Assembly: GCA_034620365.1 (NCBI GenBank)
Contig: JAQGEQ010000229.1
Coordinates: 37,150 to 101,149 of the forward strand
Source of the DNA: Pegea sp. RAD2-039
Taxonomy: Eukaryota; Chordata; Thaliacea; Salpida; Salpidae
Reading direction: 5' to 3'
DNA length: 64,000 nt
Position numbers and translations under genes: made by a program. Below, one piece after another: positions 1 through 17,256 of this stretch. Numbering within the stretch: the stretch's first letter is position 1; every line of letters begins with the position of its first letter. The notes under the pieces are model-generated. The model did no database searches. It was not told where the DNA came from and was given only the letters and a program-made list of their open reading frames with translations.

Positions 1-4687
<4,687 letters not shown>

Positions 4688-5479
4688 GTTATTGGTCTAA
4701 TTAACATTTGAATTAAAATAATACCTAAATTTTGTTTTATTAATAATAATAATAATATAATCATAATATATAATTATACCATTTAGTATAAAAGAAAATT
4801 AATTTAAAATATTGATAAAAATATATATGAATAAATACTATTTATTGAAAACTTACCAATGAATGATATGTGATTAATAAATTTCAAAACAACAAATATT
4901 TAAAGTTGATAAATTATAACAAAGTTTCAAATATTTGTTTGGAAGCTTTAAAGTTAAATAAATTGTATAAAACTTTTATAAATATTATATATCATTTTTA
5001 AATATTTCAATTTTAAACAGTTATAAACTTTTAAGAAATTTAGATAAATAAATTACATTTAAAAATATTTACAGCTTAATTAGTCTTCAGTAAAAAATAA
5101 TAAACCAAAAGTCATTTGTACCAAAAAAAGTAGAGAACCATACTTAATTACAATATTAAGAATAATTAAGATCGTAAACTATAAAGTTTACAATATAAAA
5201 TAATGAAAATTTCAATTATAACTTGTTCAAAAATAAAAACATTTGTGGATACTTTATTATTGGGACTAAAAAGAATATTTACATTTATGACCTAACTGAA
5301 AAGTTTTTTGTCTCACACTCGCTCTTATAAGTTTTATTTAAAAACTATCTTTATTCACTTCATTCACAAATAAGAAATAAAAGAACAAATAAGCTTGAAT
5401 GACAATCAAAATAAATAAGTAAGTTATAAGCTATTATCTTGCAATCCTTCAAAATTTCAAACAGCTTCATACGTTATAG
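4688..5479. other. Intergenic AT-rich DNA upstream of FRY
   Basis: Very AT-rich sequence with homopolymer and TAA/TTA runs. I see no conserved coding block, RNA gene or clear promoter motif. It presumably holds the FRY 5' UTR and promoter. Confidence 0.5.
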
Positions 5480-6335
5480 AAAACTGGTCTACGAATTGGC
5501 AGCTTATAATCCAGCCCACAGAGTCTAAACTTATAACTTCCTCCCTTAAACCAGCTGCAAATTCCTTGAGCCAACATTCCATCAATGGATTTATCATTTA
5601 ACGAATATTTTCCGTTCTGGACCTTGGCGTTACCCTATCATCTAACTTTAAATGACACAATTATGTTTCCAAAATCTTTGCAAAATCAGTCAACCTTGTC
5701 TACCTTATTATAAAGATCTTTAATTATAAGGATACATACTTTTTTATCAATCTTTTCAAATTGTACGTACGTCCAATTCTTGAATACAATGTTAGTGCAT
5801 GGATACCATATCAAGTTGATGATATCAAAAAAATCGAGTCTGTTCAGGTAACATTTATGAGATTAGTATGCAGGAAACTTAATATTAAGTAAGATAGTTA
5901 TAAACGTCGTCTCAGCTTCTTCAATTTAGATACTTTGGAAATTCGACAGATTAAATACGACTTAATTGTTATTTTCAAAATTATCCACAACTTAATTGAC
6001 CTTCCATTTGTGCTTTCCTCAAGTTATATCAGCTCAGACGACACACATTACATCTTAATAAGTCCATATCACTTGGTACATTGGTCAGAGCAAATTTTTT
6101 CTCATACTGCACAATTAGTACATGGAACCAGCTGCCATTAGACATTGTCATGTCAGAATCATTCGTGTTGTTTAAGCTAAAGTTAAACCGTTATAATATT
6201 GCCACAATTGTTATTTCTAAACTGCGATTCTATTTTACATATTCAACATATTCTCTATTATATTGTATGGAAACTACTAAAATGCCAAATGTTACATATT
6301 TTTCTTTCTATATTTGTATAAAAGAGGGATATAAA
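5480..6335 (+). mobile_element. LINE-type retrotransposon 3' fragment (copy 1)
   Basis: Fragmented plus-strand reading frames resemble the C-terminal end of a CR1/L2-like non-LTR reverse transcriptase: a YVRPILEYN block (about 5760-5790), IESVQVTFMRLVCRKLNI (about 5835-5890), YKRRLSFFNLDTLEIRQIKY (about 5900-5955), then HTAQLVHGTSCH (about 6105-6140). Frameshifts and stops make it a dead copy. Two related copies lie at 12530-13345 (inverted) and 25352-25765 and share long nearly identical stretches. This copy keeps a segment around 5930-5990 that copy 2 has lost, but lacks the shared 3' hairpin end. Confidence 0.8.
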
Positions 6336-7893
6336 TACAACAAATTCGGACTTTAGATTTCAAGTTAAAAAGAAAAACACAAATAATCTCAAATTTATTT
6401 TTAAAAAATGGGAAAGAAACTAAACTTATATAAATTTTTTGAACTTTTAAGTCACTTTTATTAATTAAGTAGATACCACCTCCTTTAATGTGAATGCAAC
6501 CATGGTAAGAACGGCTGTCACTCGGTCGTAGGCTTGTTGGTATTGTTAATATATCTATTGTGTGTTAATTGCCTTATTTATTTGAATAAAACTCTACATA
6601 AAGAGTCATTTTTATTACAATAACCAAGAATTTCACATTTAGTTTAAAGAAAGTTGTTTTTTAAGTTGCTTTTTTTTACTTTTATGCTAAAAACTTGCGA
6701 TATTAGAATTTAATGATATTTTCTTTAACGATATTAGAAAAGTAAAACTGCCTTCACTTTTTTGCATTTTTTTATTAACTTTTGTGAGACATTTTATTAG
6801 TTCAACCAGCTGAAGCTATACAAAGCCTATTTACTAAATGGAGGAAATTGACTTTTCTTTCTACCTGCATCATCTTTGATTATAGTGGATACAAACGCCC
6901 TGAGCGCTTATAACAAGATAAATAACTTTCCTAAAAAGCAACAAATCGATTTGTCATAAACAGATTGTAACTTTCTTATAAGTGATTTGGTAAATTTGAA
7001 ACTTTTAAGTACCTCTTAAGTGATATAATGACCAGGATTTTTGTCAACTTCATTTCGCGTATTTTCACTGTACAATTCATCTGCAGCAAATGTTTCTATC
7101 TTGACATACAAGCTTTCATTCCTTAATTTTGGTGTTGAGTAATTATATTAAGACTGATAGTGATAAAGATCAAAAGTTGTTAGGTAGTTTGCAGATTTGT
7201 TTGAATGTCTTTAAGTTACGTATTTTCTATTTGTTAAAATATAAGCTCTTTTAAAAGCATCTAATACTATAAATGTTTACATTTTTTAGGTAAAGTCTAA
7301 ATAAAGCAGTCTATTTAAAACAGTTTTATTTAAATTGAATAAATGTTCACATAGTTTGTATATTTTAATTTTAAGTCAGCAGAATTTTATTAATGAATAA
7401 TTTTCTGCAACACTTTCTCTACAATCTATCAAGGGCTTGTCAACATTTGTTTATTTTTGCTCAAATATTTTCATGTAATTATTTAGTCATTGTTTATATA
7501 TATTAGCTATTTTTAAACAATGTTGTCGGTAGTCTATTTAATTGTTTTTTTATTGCACGTTTTTTTAAACCTTTTTAAATTTTTTTTTGTAAGAAATTTC
7601 ATAAAATGTTTTTATTGTGTTTTTAAATTTTATACCTTTTTACTTATAAAAATAATTCTGTAATAAATTATTTTAATAAATGTATATTGCATTGAAAGTT
7701 TGCATAACTTAATAATTATAATTAGTTTTATAAAAATCTTTTAACTATAAAACTACTGCATTACTTGAAACAACATCTTATTATTTTTTTTATTTATTTA
7801 AACTAATATTTTGTAGAAACTGTTGTGTTAGCTCTTGCCTACTACAAATTAATTTGAAGTATCTTGCTATTAACATTAAATTTGCTTCAAGAT
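6336..7893. other. Intergenic AT-rich DNA between LINE copy 1 and the DOK gene
   Basis: Long T- and A-rich tracts with no supportable coding block on either strand. The DOK promoter and 5' UTR should lie at the right end, but I see no diagnostic motif. Confidence 0.45.
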
Positions 7894-10857
7894 ATGTCTG
7901 GTGAAGTTTATTGTGGTCCATTACTTCATCAACGTAATAGTGGCATTGGTAAAGTAAGAAATTAATTAATTTCTATTAATAATAACTAAAGTATAAGTTC
8001 CCTATTCACTATTAGTTTCATTAATAACTAATCAATCTTTATATTAATAACTTTATATATGATAGATAATTTATATAATTATTATTTAAAAATTGTATTG
8101 ATATTTTTAGTTTATTTTTAGATCAATATCAAATGTTGAATTAGAATAGTTCTCTTAATAAGCTGTTAGTAAAAGTTTTCATTTTAGATTCTTATTCTAC
8201 AGTTTAAATATTGAGTTTGAAATCTTAATGTTTTAATATCAGTCATTTAGTTAAATATTATTAAGTGAATAAATGAAAGTTTTTTAAAATGATTTTATTG
8301 ATATTTTGTTACTTATTAAACAGTGATAAATTTAATTGGTTGTCAATTTAAATATTATTGATGTATTACTAAAATTTACAAACATTTTCAAACAACTTAC
8401 CTTTTTATGAACTAAAAAAATGTACTTTTGATTTACTTAAAGATGTAAAACTTTAATAGCGTTGCTTGTGTACTTTAATATAATGTATAGTTACAAATTA
8501 ATATTTTATTGAATGATAATTTACTTCGTTTGTTTCAACTGAGTAACACAGGTTTATTTTGATATCATAATGATAGTAATATATAATTGTATCTATTTTG
8601 CTATCTATAATAAATATTTTATAGCTATATTTGTTATAAATGTATTGTTTTAATAATTAGAAATGGTCAAAAAGAATTGGATATCTATTTGAAAGATCTT
8701 CACAGGGAATTAAAAGACTTGAGCTAATAGATGCTAAAGAAAAATCAGGAAAAGAAGTAATTTTATAATTCTTTGATTTGATTTTTTAACCCAAGTATTT
8801 GCATTTTTATGGTAGCAAGTTTTTTGTTTAGTATGGTTATTCTATTTATACAAAAGCATTATCTTTATAATTTTGCTTTCTCTGTAATATAATAAGATTT
8901 TTATGAAAATGATTTTTAAATGGTAGTTTCTGTATCACTTAGATAACATTCTTTACCATATTTACAATGGGGCTTAATTTGTTGTAACATTTGTGATGTT
9001 AATATATTATAAGTGCTGGAAAGTAGTAGTTACTTTTAATTATGAGCTCTTTATAAAATATATACCTTCATAGATTTTCATAACAAATATTATTAATATT
9101 TTTCAGCATGTAATTAATTTAGAAAAATCTACTAAAATGATACCAGAGAAAATTATGGATGGCAAAAAGACACTACACATCTTACGAATTATGATACAAG
9201 ATGAAAAACTACCTGTTGTGAGTTTGCTGATCTAATAAAACTTCCAATAAATTGATCTTATAAACATTTTGTATTTAAGGTTTTAGCTTGGGAAAAACCT
9301 GAAGATAGTCAGACGTGGGCTTTGAAGCTTTCTGCTGTACTCTTCGGTGTTGATGATTCATCTTCTAATCAAGGTTTGTTGATAGTTATGATTTATAATT
9401 TGAAATATTCAAAATTTTACATTTAGTTGGTTTTGTATCAAAGTTTTCTGTAACCAAAATTTCGTTTCTGTTTATAGCAGCTTATGAAGTTGAAATCAAA
9501 CCAAGTGAACTGACAGAGCGATTGAACTTGAAAGGAACTTACTTTTTATATGTAACAGTGGAAAATATAGAATTATGGAACAAACAGAGTTTCACATCTG
9601 TCATGAAATGGCCTCTACATTATCTACGAAAGTAATTTCAACCACTTTCAACTCTATTGTTTTTTAGATCTATTATTCTACTTTTCAAAGATACGGAAGA
9701 GATAAACAAGTTTTCTCTTTGGAAGCAGGGAGACGATGTCCTTCTGGAGAAGGTTAGTTAACTTCAAGAAACTATTTATTAATTGACAACTTGTTTATTG
9801 TTAAAAGGAATGTTTTATTTTATAACGGATCAGTACAATGCAATTTTTGAGGAAGTCGGTAAGAATGTAGTAGCTCTTGCAACCAGAGGTCGTTCTACAA
9901 GTAAGTGAAACTTTCCTAAACTTCTCTTTTATTGTTAGAAATATTTGTTTTGAAAGAAATTTCAGTTTTACGAACCAATTAGAGGAAGTAGAAATTGTTT
10001 TTATTCAAAATAAATTCTTCAATTATTTTCAGTAATATGGATTTCTTTTGCTGCTGATGGTAAATCAATTTGTTTGTTTCAGGTACTTCTACTGTTAGTC
10101 ATCTACCTTCTAATTTCCTTGCTACTAGAAGTACTTCTATACCTAGTCCACCAGATAGTCCACGTGCTCCTTTACCCGCTCCAACACGAAAATCTGTTGT
10201 ATATGACAACCCTCTAGACGCTCGAAACGAAATATCGAAGCAACAAACACCTGAAGATGCATATAGTTATGATGAACCAATCACTCACAAGTCACCAAAA
10301 CTACGAAAAAAAAGTCAGTTTTAATCCATCATTTTTTCTATTATTTTATAAATATTTTCAACAGCTTTGCTAAAAAAAGAAGAAAATCAAAATAATATGA
10401 AACAAAGTAGACTAAAAATTCCATTCCGACAAGACAACAAGAACTTGTCAAGAACCAGCACAACTTCACCAACCTTTCCTCTTAATTTTGACCCTGAGTC
10501 TGCATACTCTGTAGCATTTGATGTAGAGACTACAGATCCAAGTTCAGCTTACCTTACCTCAGATTACAGCAGGTTGACTATTAGTGAAGGTGGCAGTAGT
10601 AAGCCATCGGCGGCAGCGGATATATCAGCAGTTGCTGCCGCTGCATATGATTCGTTGACATGGGAAAGTTGTGCTTCACCACCAGTTGCAAATGAACCAG
10701 AATATGCCACAGCAAGTGATTGTGACAACCAATATGCTACTGCAATGGCTACAAGGTTTGAACTTGTTAGTTTTGAACTGAAATGATTATTTTAATATTT
10801 GATAGCTACAAACGAACAAGTAACTATGATACCACCTACGACCATGTACAACGCTGA
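7894..10857 (+). CDS. DOK-family docking protein (PH + IRS-type PTB adaptor)
   Basis: Ten exons join in one frame to about 447 residues: 7894-7953, 8661-8756, 9107-9217, 9280-9373, 9478/9481-9631, 9691-9752, 9808-9900, 10083-10313, 10365-10755, 10806-10857. Residues about 1-120 form a DOK-like PH domain (KWSKRIGYLFERSSQGIKRL is the first strand pair; SQTWALKLSAVLFG is the C-terminal helix). Residues about 122-222 form an IRS-type PTB domain with the phosphotyrosine-pocket segment YGRDKQVFSLEAGRRCPSG. The tail is Ser/Pro-rich with candidate phosphotyrosine sites VYDNP, YSYDEP, YDSL, EYATA, QYATA and terminal YDHV. The family docks on activated tyrosine kinases and recruits RasGAP and other SH2 proteins; the tail is consistent. 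Length matches DOK1-3 (about 410-500 aa), but orthology to one member cannot be assigned. Exon 5 has a tandem TAGCAG acceptor. Confidence 0.9.
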
Positions 10858-12054
10858 ATTACAAGGCTTCTTTTTTGGTATTTTTATCCTAATTTATGGA
10901 GTACACGGATTTTGATCACGAGTATTTTATATTCTTGTAAATTATGATGACGTTTTTTGATAAACAGAGAAATTGTTTAAATTGAAATTGTGAATATTTG
11001 TTCCTCTTCTATTCATGCTTTTTTATTTACTTTTATCAAATTTTCACATCCTTATATTTACGGTTTTAGATCATTTATTTCCTGCCAATTAGCATATTCC
11101 TTTAACAACTCATCCAAACTTAAATTTTTCATTTCCATTAAAATTAGTTGAAAATAAACTTCAGATAATTTCTTCAACTCTTGTGTCACATCTGGACTAT
11201 TTCAACATCATCATCTACCTGATAGCATCTGTTATATTAGAAATAGAAGATTTGTGATAAATGTGCATTACTAAATATTCTTGCCATAATTATCTTCAAC
11301 TTTTTATCAACTACTTCATCGTCTGCAATCTCACCAATTGTTTCTGTTATTTGTACCACCATTTGTGCATTAGTACTTCTCATCTAACTTCAACTGTAAC
11401 CATTTCACTCGACTATTTCTCGTCAGTTAATATCCAGAGTTCTCTCACTGTTTTCTAACTTGTTTTTACGGAATTCAAATTTATATTTTTAGTTATTTTT
11501 ATAACCGGGTTTTGATGTTTACTTTTTTTATCTTCAACAAAATCAATGCTTTTTTGTATGAATCTTTAAATTGTGTAATTGCTTCCAACTTACCAATAAA
11601 TTTCGTTGTTTATTGATTTATAGGATTTTATTAACTTCTTGAATATTTCATTTGATTTTTTAGTGAACTTCAAATTATCTCAGACATATTTTAGTGGATT
11701 TTACAACTACAAAATATTCTGATGTAGTTTGATTATCAACAGATGCATTTGCACCAAGTAATACTCCAATGTGGTTTTGTTTTTTGTTTAATTTTAGATT
11801 CACTTCTTCAATACATTTTGAAAATCATTTTTCTAAAATCTGATTTCTATTGGCAAAGTCGGATAATAAACACATTTAATGATAAACAATTTCTATCAGA
11901 TTACTGGAATAATATTTCAAAAGAAATTTCTTTTTAAACCAAAAGAACATTCCTAAAAAAATTGTAAAACATAAAATAAATATTTTGTAAAAATTATATT
12001 TTTAGATTTGCAGTTCAGATTAAAGAAGATTTTTGAAATATTTTATTATTTGAT
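10858..12054. other. Intergenic DNA downstream of the DOK gene
   Basis: No conserved coding sequence seen. Short plus-strand ORFs at 11261-11458 and 11743-11937 have low-complexity hydrophobic translations typical of AT-rich DNA and no splice-linked partners. The DOK 3' UTR should be at the left end. Confidence 0.45.
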
Positions 12055-12180
12055 CATATGAAGAGGTAACTTATCATATGAAGAGGTAACTTATCATATG
12101 AAGAGGTAACTTAACATATGAAGAGGTAACTTATCATATGAAGAGGTAACTTATCATATGAAGAGAAACTTATCATATGA
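12055..12180. repeat. 20-bp minisatellite (CATATGAAGAGGTAACTTAT), about six copies
   Basis: Five near-perfect 20-bp units are followed by a shortened unit (CATATGAAGAGAAACTTAT) and a decayed one. One base differs in the fourth junction (TTAACATATG). It is intergenic, with no coding consequence. Confidence 0.95.
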
Positions 12181-12529
12181 AACTTAAAACTCTTTTCCAG
12201 ATTTAAGAAATATAAAAAGAAACATGACACTCATTCATTGTATTGTTGCTTTACATCAGTATAATATATTTCTAGCTTCACAAACTTTTTAGCTTTTAAA
12301 ACTTCTACGACAAACTAAACTTAAGAAACAAACTCAGTTTGTGATAAGTAAACAATTACAGAAACATTAACCGGAAAACTTTTATTACTGTTTTGAAACT
12401 TCGCCAAAATATCACTTGTGAAAGTTTCTCAAAACTTTTAATGATTTGATTGTTTACTAAATTAACCAAAGTGATCATTTCAATTTCTGACAACAACAAT
12501 TTTCTAACCAGACATTTATTACATTGAAC

Positions 12530-13345
12530 GCGAAGGAGGGTGCCTGAAGAGAGCACCTCTCGCTAACGCACATTATCACAGATATTATATATAATCAAGC
12601 TGGAAATATAGAAATAAAAAGATGTGACATTTGGCATTCAGTAGTAAAAATAAAAAGTAAAATAGAATGACAGTTTACAAATGACAATTGTGGTAATATT
12701 AAAATGGTCCAACTTCTGCTTGAACAATACGAGTGATTCTGACATGACAATGTCTGATGGCAGCTGGTTCCAAGTACTAATTGTGTGATATGAGAAAAAA
12801 ATCGCTCTGATTAAAGTACCAGATGATATGGGCTTATTAAAATGTAATGTGTGTCATCTGAGCTGATATAACTTGAGGGAAGGACTAGTGGAAAAGAAAT
12901 CATCAAATTTAAGGTCAATTAAATTGTGGATAATTTAAAAATTAATTAAGAAATTGAAGAAGCTGAGACGGCGTTTATAACTATCATATTTAATATTAAG
13001 TTTCCTGCATACTAATCTCGCAAATGTTGCCTGAACAGACTCGATTTTTTTTATATCACTAACTTGATATGGCATTCATGCACTGACATTGTATTCAAGA
13101 ATTGGACGTACGTACAATTTGAAAAGATTGATAAAAAAGCATGGGTCCTTAGAATTAAAGGTCTTTATAATAAAAGGCAAGGCTTATTGATTTTCCAAAG
13201 ATTTTGGAAACATAATTGCGCCATTTAAAGTCAAATGAAGGGTAATGCCAAGTTTTAGGACCGAAGATATTTGTGGAATAATAAATTCATTGATAGAATA
13301 TTGAATGTCTTATTCAAAAGTTCACAAAGAAACGAATAATTAATT
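12530..13345 (-). mobile_element. LINE-type retrotransposon 3' fragment (copy 2, inverted)
   Basis: The reverse complement aligns by eye with copy 1 (5480-6335) over most of its length, including the IESVQ/LVCRKLNI block and the AACCAGCTGCCAT segment. It has an internal deletion relative to copy 1, near 12935-12955. Its 3' end, at the low-coordinate side, is GCGAGAGGTGCTCTCTTCAG followed by GCACCC. Copy 3 ends the same way, which defines the element terminus at about 12530-12570. All frames are broken. Confidence 0.8.
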
Positions 13346-14429
13346 TCTCCAAGTACTGGAAATATTAGTTTTGAGATCAAAATGAGTTATGAATTTGTGA
13401 AAGGTGCACCCAGTTTTATCTTTCATTTTCTATAAAATTTCATCATTTATAGTTTATATATTCAGCTTATATAATTAATTCATTCAGTATAACAAACATT
13501 GACTATATGCAAAATCATAATTTTTATTTATGCGTTAAAAATTTTTATAAATTGTACATTGTACTAACAGAATAAACTCATAATTTTTATTTATGCGTTA
13601 TAAATTCAAGAAATTGTATTAAATTGATTGCTTTAAACTAAACTCTAGCATTTTTAAACATATTGAATATCTGTCTAATTAGAATATTTTCTTTGAAATA
13701 TTTAACTTTCTGATCTGAGAACATACAGCACAGTACAGCAAATAATAACTTTATATTGCAAACCTTATATCTACTTTTGAAACCTTTAAGCTTTCACATT
13801 GTGTTGAAAGTTTTTGATTTTGTTTAACAAATTGCTCTATATGTTGCAATAACATAAACGCTATTTATTGGTCGATTTTGGCTTTTTTATGCAAAGTCAT
13901 TTCAGTAGCACATGTGTAAGTTTGCCTGCTTATTCAAACTCTCTGCGACCTTGGTAACCCAGGGTCATGTATTATTGACGTAGATAGTAGTTGCTAGAGT
14001 TTGATGTTTTCTTTGCACAAGAACTATCTGCATTGCAATAGTTATACTGGTTACCTTAAAGAGTAAACTTTTTTGCATCAACATTAATTGTTTTATAATT
14101 TGTTAAATAAAGATTATTATAAAACTGTGAAAATTTGCTTTTATGCAATAGAGTAGAAAGTATTTATATTTGTAAAAATTTTCTATTAATTAGTTAGAAA
14201 ATGTAATTTGTTGTTTTTTATTACAGATGTTAAACTTCTAAAACTTCTTCTATTTTATAATTTTATTATAACTTATTTCTAATGCTTTTAGGATTGAGTT
14301 CCTTTTATCAAGTTTTTATTATTTTTTATAAAATTATTTATTTAAAAAGCACTTAATAAGACTTGGTTTGGTAATGATCTCTACCTTTTATTCAGTTATC
14401 TAATTCTTTTTTTGATAATAACTTTTATT
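13346..14429. other. Intergenic region upstream of the 127-aa plus-strand gene
   Basis: AT-rich overall, with a less AT-rich patch at about 13900-14010 (CCTTGGTAACCCAGGG, TTGACGTAG) that could be the promoter or 5' UTR of the gene starting at 14430. No coding block recognised. Confidence 0.4.
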
Positions 14430-16058
14430 ATGACTTCTATTGGAGGAATTTCTGTAAACTGCAAGCAAGCTTATTCCAACTTATTGTTGACCAACTCTAT
14501 TAGAGGTAATTTAAAAATTTTATTCATATTTTTTATATAACAAAAATATAATAAAACAATTTGAAGTTTTTTGAATACATTGTCACTGCTAATATCCTGA
14601 AAAGTAATCAAAAAGTTCTGAGATAAAATAATTGTAAATAAATCATATTTTTATTATTTTCACATCTTCTAATATCTACAAGTTTTCTCAAAGTTTCTGA
14701 ATCATTTGAATTAAAAAATGAAATTTTTTATTTTATATTCTTATTATGATATATTTTTCAATATTTTAAATCGAATTCTTATTTAAAATAATCTTTATTT
14801 TTATATTCTACATTTTTATAGAATATTTTTGTGAATTTAAAATTGATTTTCTTTTTGTTGTTTTTAGTTGAAAAACATTCAACAAACTTATCAAATACTG
14901 ATCAACAAGAAAAGTAAGTATACTTGTTTGTGAATACCTTTAAAAACAACAAAAATATTTGCTTTATATTCTAAGAGTTAAACTTTTTATCAAATGATGC
15001 TTTGTCTGTTGACTTTATTCAAAAGTTGTAATGAGAATGCTTTTCTACAAACTCTTATTTAGAAGTAAAATATTTCACTATTGTTTTTTATCACTTGCTT
15101 AATTGACTTTTTAGTTGGCATCAATATTTTCATGTCTTTGTAGCTATAAATTACTTTAAAGAAACTTTCAAACCATTGAAACTAGAAAAAGTAAAATGTT
15201 ATTTCAATAATCTTGGTTTGATTAATCATTATGAAATTTATAACTTGTTTTCATCTTCAACCAACAACATTTTAAATATTTTATCATCATTATTATTAAA
15301 TGTGATAATTTCAAAAGTTGATTGAATTGAACAATTTCTACAACTCTAGATAACATTTAGTGTTTGTCTTTTCAAAGTCTTTAAATCTTGTTATGAAAAT
15401 GAATTATAAATATTTTTGATATTTAAATTTATTGCTAAAAAATTGTTTAATTAATAATTTCTAGAAATGTTTTTTTTTGTGTTTAGAAAGCTACATTTCA
15501 AAACTTCTAAGTTGAGCCAGCCTAAACCAAGCACAACCCAAAGTACTCCGTCATCTGACCATTTCAAGAATGTTCAAACTCTGATTTCTGGTATTTAAAT
15601 GTTTTTATTACAACTTTTATATTTCGCATTTTTTAAAACAATGTCTAAATATGAGTTTTATGTTACAGCCTGGAGTAACTACAGCATTTGTGAAGGTATT
15701 TCAGTGTTTTTCTTCCTAATTAGGCTTATATTTTGAACTTGAAAAGAAAGCCAGATATCATTGCAATATTTCTTAACTTTAAATGTAAATTTGTCATTTT
15801 ATATTATCATATGATGTATAAAATATTCATGTTTAATCATTTTATGTCTCAGATCTTGAATTACTTAAAGATGAAGCTACTTTTAGATCAATTTTGAAAG
15901 GTTTGGAACTTTTTCCATCAAAGTTTTCAACTAATTCTTGATGTTTTGAAATAATTTTGAAATATTCATCTACAGATTTCAAACCCATTGATTTGGAAGA
16001 TTATTGGGGTCAACGACAACTTGAGAAACTTTCTTTAAATTCAACAGATGAGGAATAA
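14430..16058 (+). CDS. Small six-exon gene, unknown function (127 aa)
   Basis: Six exons, 14430-14505, 14868-14913, 15487-15590, 15669-15695, 15853-15900 and 15976-16058, have GT-AG borders and phases 1, 2, 1, 1, 1. They join in one frame of 384 bp ending in TAA; chance is unlikely to give this. The protein starts MTSIGGISVNCKQAYSNLL and has a polar middle (SQPKPSTTQSTPSSDHF). It ends with an acidic/aromatic segment (DLELLKDEATF, then DFKPIDLEDYWGQRQL) and LSLNSTDEE. There is no signal peptide or membrane segment. One exon is only 27 bp. I do not recognise the family; the C-terminal segment looks like a short linear or helical interaction motif. The ATG is the first in frame on exon 1, but an upstream coding exon cannot be excluded. 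Confidence 0.65.
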
Positions 16059-17256
16059 TTGTCTTTGGGGTGTCCTTGAAAGGATATTTGAACTTTTTTA
16101 AAGTAAATTCTTTTGTCTGTAAATCCTTTATAATTGTATCTCGTTAATTTGACTAATGCCGGACATTTAGTTTTGTAATATGAACTTGTTCAAAGATGAA
16201 CCCCTTTCAAAACCTTCTGATTATTGATTTCTTTTCAAAGAAATTTGCTGTTTGTGTTTTTTAGTGCCTTCTTTTGCATGCTTTCCCCATTTTATCATGT
16301 GCTCTGGTACACGTTTTGCAATTATTTTACAATTTCAACATCTTTTTTTATAGTAATGAAGAGTAAAGACTGTTTTAGATCCAAAATAACGAGAGTATCC
16401 AAAATATGTTATCTTAATTTTGTTATAGGGTTTATGTTGTAGTTGTTTTTTGCAATATCTTATCGTTTCTTCAGTGTAAATTTAGATTTATAGAATGGTA
16501 ACATGAAGAGATATGCAAACGTCTTTTTGAAGGTTTCTTGTTTGTAGTTTTTGGGTTTTATTTTCTTAATTAAAGACAACTAAAGAAATTTGTTTGTTTT
16601 TTGAAAGATTGAATTTCATGAAAGAAAAAATGTGTTTACTTAACTAGTCTGTAAATCATTAAATTAAACTGAACAGAATGAAAGATTTATTCTTTAATGG
16701 TACTTAGAGTTGCTTGCACTAAATTAAGTCACATAAATAAATTTAAACATAAGTAGTCATGATTCAATACACTTTTAAAGCTGTTTATTTAGAGCTTTTA
16801 GACACTAGGATACAATCATAAATACATTCTATCTTAGAGACTTATATAACTTATACTTTAAATCATGTTAAAAGTATAATTTAAACTCATCAATAGTTTT
16901 AATCAATCGTGAAATTTTCAGAAAATTATTTTCATCGATAACTGTTTAGAAAGTGGTGAGAACCACATTAATTATTCAAGAACTTGTTTTTAAAGTAAAT
17001 CAAACTGCTTATTGATTTGAGTTCTTAAAAATCCTCTAAAATTTTAATTGCTACAAAAATACTCATTAACTTGACATCAGCTTACAGATTTTCTTTAAAA
17101 ATTAGTTTTTAGCCAAATATTCAATCACTTGAAGCTTTTTCTTCAGTACTTCTATAGAAATTGCAACATTTTATGCGAATCATTAAAAAATACAAATAGA
17201 AAATTATGAAAATTTGCATGATTTCAAATATTGCGAAATTTGTGTCCAGGAATCAA
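16059..17256. other. Convergent 3' intergenic region
   Basis: Lies between the tail ends of the 127-aa gene (plus) and THNSL2-like gene (minus). AT-rich, presumably with both 3' UTRs. The 72-residue plus-strand ORF at 16224-16442 is hydrophobic low-complexity sequence with no supporting splice structure; I do not call it. Confidence 0.45.

Noticed and set aside
5935-6356. Two plus-strand ORFs of 68 and 91 codons
   Set aside because: Fragments of a dead LINE reverse transcriptase tail.
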